The notes below the pieces were generated by a model. It was not told the DNA's origin. It did not search any database and worked only from the letters and a program-made list of their open reading frames with translations. Positions 5,376 through 7,508 of a stretch of DNA of 7,508 bases are shown here, piece by piece (position 1 is the first letter of the stretch; every line of letters begins with the position of its first letter). Source of the stretch: an uncultured Bacteroidota bacterium (GTDB taxonomy: Bacteria > Bacteroidota > Bacteroidia > Chitinophagales > Chitinophagaceae); NCBI GenBank assembly GCA_903913355.1, contig CAIWKU010000467.1, positions 1-7,508 of the forward strand, in the 5' to 3' direction. The position numbers and the translations under genes are program-made.

Positions 5376-6269
5376 ATGCAGTATGTAATCACCGGAGCAG
5401 CCGGTAACATTTCGAAACCTTTGGTTTTATCCCTTTTACAATCAGGTCATCAGGTAACCGTGATCAGTCGTAATGAATCAAATATCAAAGAACTTGCAGA
5501 TGCAGGCGCAAAAGCCGCAATTGGTTCTTTGGAAGATCTTGATTTTCTGATCAAAACATTTACAGGGGCAGATGCCGTATATACAATGGTTCCTCCTAAT
5601 CATCATCCTTCCGACTGGAAAGCATTTATTGGCGGTATTGGTGAGAATTACGCAAAAGCAATCAAAGCTACCGGCGTTAAATATGTGGTGAACTTAAGTA
5701 GTATTGGCGCACATATGGAAGAGGGTTGTGGACCTGTAAGTGGATTATTCAGAGCCGAAAAAGCTTTGAGCACTTTAACGGATGTACATATCCTTCACTT
5801 GCGTCCAGGCTATTTCTATCCCAATCTGTTTGCGAACCTGGGACTGATCAAAGCCATGGGCATTATGGGTAGTAATTTCAGTGCAGCAGAAGGAAAATTT
5901 GTGATTGTTGATCCAACAGATATAGCTGCCGTAGCTGCCAAAGCCTTAACGGAACTTTCATTTACCGGCCATAGCATACAATATATTGCCAGTGATGAAG
6001 TATCCAGTCAGCAAATCGCTTCAGCCATCGGTCAGGCGATTGGTAAACCTGAACTTGCCTGGGTTGAATTCACGGACGAACAGGCTTTGGGCGGAATGTT
6101 ACAGGCAGGCTTACCGGAAGAAGTAGCTAAGAACTATGTAGAAATGGGTGGTGCTTTGAGAAGTGGTAAAATGTCGGAAGATTATTGGAAACATCGTCCT
6201 ACTACATTAGGCAAAGTGAAACTGGCAGATTTTGCAAAAGTATTTGCGGCAGTATATCATGCCTCATAG
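5376..6269 (+). CDS. NmrA-like NAD(P)-binding oxidoreductase (atypical SDR)
   Basis: This 297-residue protein belongs to the NmrA / quinone-oxidoreductase-2-like branch of atypical SDRs. The N-terminal Rossmann strand is YVITGAAGNISKPLVLSLLQSGHQVTVISRN (3-33), with S31-R32-N33 suited to the NADP phosphate. Next are GAKAAIGSLEDLDFLIKTFTGADAVYTMVPP (44-74), the strand VKYVVNLSSIGAH (101-113), LHLRPGYFYPNLF (140-152) and a substrate-domain C-terminus with DIAAVAAKAL and HSIQYIASDEVSSQQIA (199-215). The last glycine of GxxGxxG is serine (GAAGNIS), and the usual catalytic tyrosine before K129 is absent (FRAEK), so classical SDR chemistry is unlikely. Members reduce quinones or act as NADP(H) sensors; the substrate here is unknown. 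It is the first gene after operator copy 2 and so the prime MarR target. Confidence 0.88.
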   Translation: MQYVITGAAGNISKPLVLSLLQSGHQVTVISRNESNIKELADAGAKAAIGSLEDLDFLIKTFTGADAVYTMVPPNHHPSDWKAFIGGIGENYAKAIKATGVKYVVNLSSIGAHMEEGCGPVSGLFRAEKALSTLTDVHILHLRPGYFYPNLFANLGLIKAMGIMGSNFSAAEGKFVIVDPTDIAAVAAKALTELSFTGHSIQYIASDEVSSQQIASAIGQAIGKPELAWVEFTDEQALGGMLQAGLPEEVAKNYVEMGGALRSGKMSEDYWKHRPTTLGKVKLADFAKVFAAVYHAS

Positions 6270-6295
6270 TAACTATAGAATAAAAATTGAAATAT

Positions 6296-6958
6296 ATGTA
6301 TACAAAATCTCTTAAGATAGGCGTACTCGGCTCCGGTATTGTGGGCCGTGTTTTGGGCGCTGCATTTGCAAAAGAAGGTCACCCTGTAATGTTAGGCTCG
6401 CGAAATACAGCCAAACATGAAATACTTGATTGGGTGGAAGAAAACCCGGGGGTTATTACCGGAAGTTTTGCGAATACAGCTGCCTATGCAGATATCATTG
6501 TAATTGCCACCAAGGGTATTGTAACCCTGGAAGCGATTGGCCTGGCAGGTGTTGACAATTTCACAGGTAAAACCGTGATTGATACCACCAATCCGATCTC
6601 TCTCTCGGCTCCGGTAAATGGTGTACTGCCTTATTTCACCGATTATAACAGTTCACTTCTTGAAAAAATTCAGGCAGCATTACCCAAGGCCAATATTGTA
6701 AAAGCATTCAGTTGTGTAGGAAATGCACTCATGTATAAACCGTACTTCGATGAAGGAAAACCCAGTATGTTTATCGCAGGAAATAATGAAGACGCTAAAA
6801 AAGTAGTCACCTCTATATTAACTGCATTTGGGTGGGATACGGAAGATATGGGGAAAGCAGAAGCTGCCCGTGCTATTGAACCGCTTTGTATTCTTTGGTG
6901 CTTACCCGGTTTTACCCGTAACGAGTGGACACATGCTTTCAAATTATTGAAAAGTTAA
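6296..6958 (+). CDS. NADPH-binding Rossmann protein of the F420-dependent NADP oxidoreductase family
   Basis: This 220-residue protein starts with KIGVLGSGIVGRVLGAAFAKEGHPVMLGSRN (7-37): the glycine motif G12-x-G14-x-x-G17 and a GSRN turn that fits the NADP phosphate. ADIIVIATKG (65-74), GKTVIDTTNP (91-100), NIVKAFSCVGNALMY (133-147) and SMFIAGNNEDAKKVV (157-171) follow the layout of the family named for F420-dependent NADP reductase. Bacteroidota are not known for making F420, so it probably uses NADPH with another acceptor; the reaction is not known. I chose ATG 6296; the frame can be extended to TTG 6287, adding three residues, but the ATG fits the family start better. It lies 26 bases after the NmrA-like gene, consistent with one operon. 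Confidence 0.85.
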   Translation: MYTKSLKIGVLGSGIVGRVLGAAFAKEGHPVMLGSRNTAKHEILDWVEENPGVITGSFANTAAYADIIVIATKGIVTLEAIGLAGVDNFTGKTVIDTTNPISLSAPVNGVLPYFTDYNSSLLEKIQAALPKANIVKAFSCVGNALMYKPYFDEGKPSMFIAGNNEDAKKVVTSILTAFGWDTEDMGKAEAARAIEPLCILWCLPGFTRNEWTHAFKLLKS

Positions 6959-6990
6959 TTCACTATTTAAAAATTTACTTAACTAATATC

Positions 6991-7508
6991 ATGGCAAAAA
7001 AAATCGCATTAATCACCGGTGCCAATAAAGGCATTGGATTTGAAACCGCACGTCAATTAGGAAAACAGGGAGTGAGTATTATTGCTGCTTCCAGAAATAA
7101 AGAAAGAGGCATTGCTGCTGTAGAGAAATTGCAGGCAGAAGGTATTGACGCAGAATTTTTACAATTGGATGTAGATAATGATGCAGAAATTCAATTTGCA
7201 TTCGAATTCATCCAGAATAAATATGGCAAACTCGATATCCTGATCAACAATGCAGGGATACAGGTAGAACATGGTGACTGGGGTGTAAACAACACGCCTA
7301 CTATATCAGAAAAAGCACTTCGTGATACATTTGACACGAATTTCTTTCAGGTAGTAAAACTCACCAATACCCTTTTACCCCTTATCCGCAAAAGTGCAGC
7401 AGGTCGTATTGTAAACCTGAGCAGCATATTGGGTTCTTTGACCCTGCATAGTGATCCTTCCTCACCTATCTACAATTCAAAACTGTTTGCCTATGATACC
7501 TCTAAAAC
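6991..7508 (+). CDS. classical short-chain dehydrogenase/reductase, carbonyl reductase-like (3' end outside the window)
   Basis: The frame starts at ATG 6991 and runs off the right edge after 172 codons. It begins MAKKIALITGANKGIGFETARQL, with the classical cofactor motif TGxxxGIG (T9-G16). It continues with SRN at 34-36 (NADP preference), LDVDNDAEI (59-67), NNAG (86-89), NLSS (142-145; catalytic serine) and Y168/K172 of YxxxK at the very edge. The extended segment between NNAG and the serine (VEHGDWGVNNTPTISEKALRDTFDTNFF) resembles carbonyl-reductase-like SDRs that act on ketones, aldehydes or quinones. It follows the preceding gene by 32 bases and is the third oxidoreductase downstream of operator copy 2, so it is probably co-regulated by MarR. 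The C-terminal substrate loop is missing from view. Confidence 0.92.
   Translation, partial: MAKKIALITGANKGIGFETARQLGKQGVSIIAASRNKERGIAAVEKLQAEGIDAEFLQLDVDNDAEIQFAFEFIQNKYGKLDILINNAGIQVEHGDWGVNNTPTISEKALRDTFDTNFFQVVKLTNTLLPLIRKSAAGRIVNLSSILGSLTLHSDPSSPIYNSKLFAYDTSK

Noticed and set aside
5352..6983. The nine-base string TTACTTAAC occurs in both the NmrA-like gene leader (5352-5360) and the SDR leader (6975-6983).
   Set aside because: The distances to the start codons differ (15 versus 7 bases), the string is AT-rich, and no palindrome or promoter pattern accompanies it at the second site, so chance is the simplest explanation.

Overview
The window looks like chromosomal DNA from a Bacteroidota bacterium, most likely near the Chitinophagaceae. 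The DNA is moderately AT-rich, the genes lack clear Shine-Dalgarno sequences, and several leaders carry the Bacteroidota -7 element TAnnTTTG, with a textbook TATCTTTG upstream of marR. The lineage call comes from protein style and promoter type only; no rRNA or other decisive marker is present.

Layout, left to right: (1) the C-terminal end of an alpha/beta hydrolase (1-186); (2) an ECF sigma factor gene overlapping a four-helix membrane protein gene (188-1250), followed by an exported NTF2-like protein (1295-1756); (3) a stand-alone GroES-like co-chaperonin on the minus strand (1766-2137); (4) a 213-base gene-free stretch and an OmpR-type response regulator with no kinase beside it (2351-3046); (5) ruvB on the minus strand (3100-4134), convergent with the regulator gene across an inverted repeat; (6) divergently from ruvB, a TIP30/HTATIP2-like NAD(P)-binding protein (4188-4838); (7) a MarR regulator (4886-5314) followed by three NAD(P)-dependent oxidoreductase genes in a row: NmrA-like (5376-6269), F420-oxidoreductase-like Rossmann protein (6296-6958) and a classical SDR cut by the window edge (6991-7508).

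The most interesting part is region 7. A perfect 16-bp palindrome, ATTTGTATATACAAAT, occurs twice, at 4844-4859 in front of marR and at 5331-5346 in front of the oxidoreductase run. The surrounding bases differ, so this is the mark of a conserved operator. The upstream copy contains a TTTG at the right distance from the TATCTTTG -7 element, so bound MarR should block its own promoter. The likely picture is an autoregulated MarR switch that releases a set of reductases when a ligand or oxidant appears. Three cysteines in the MarR protein, two of them near the N-terminus, make redox or electrophile sensing possible but unproven.

Three gene starts were placed downstream of the longest open frame (ruvB, the TIP30-like gene and the F420-oxidoreductase-like gene), because the longer versions begin at TTG and add non-conserved residues, whereas an ATG sits at the expected family start.
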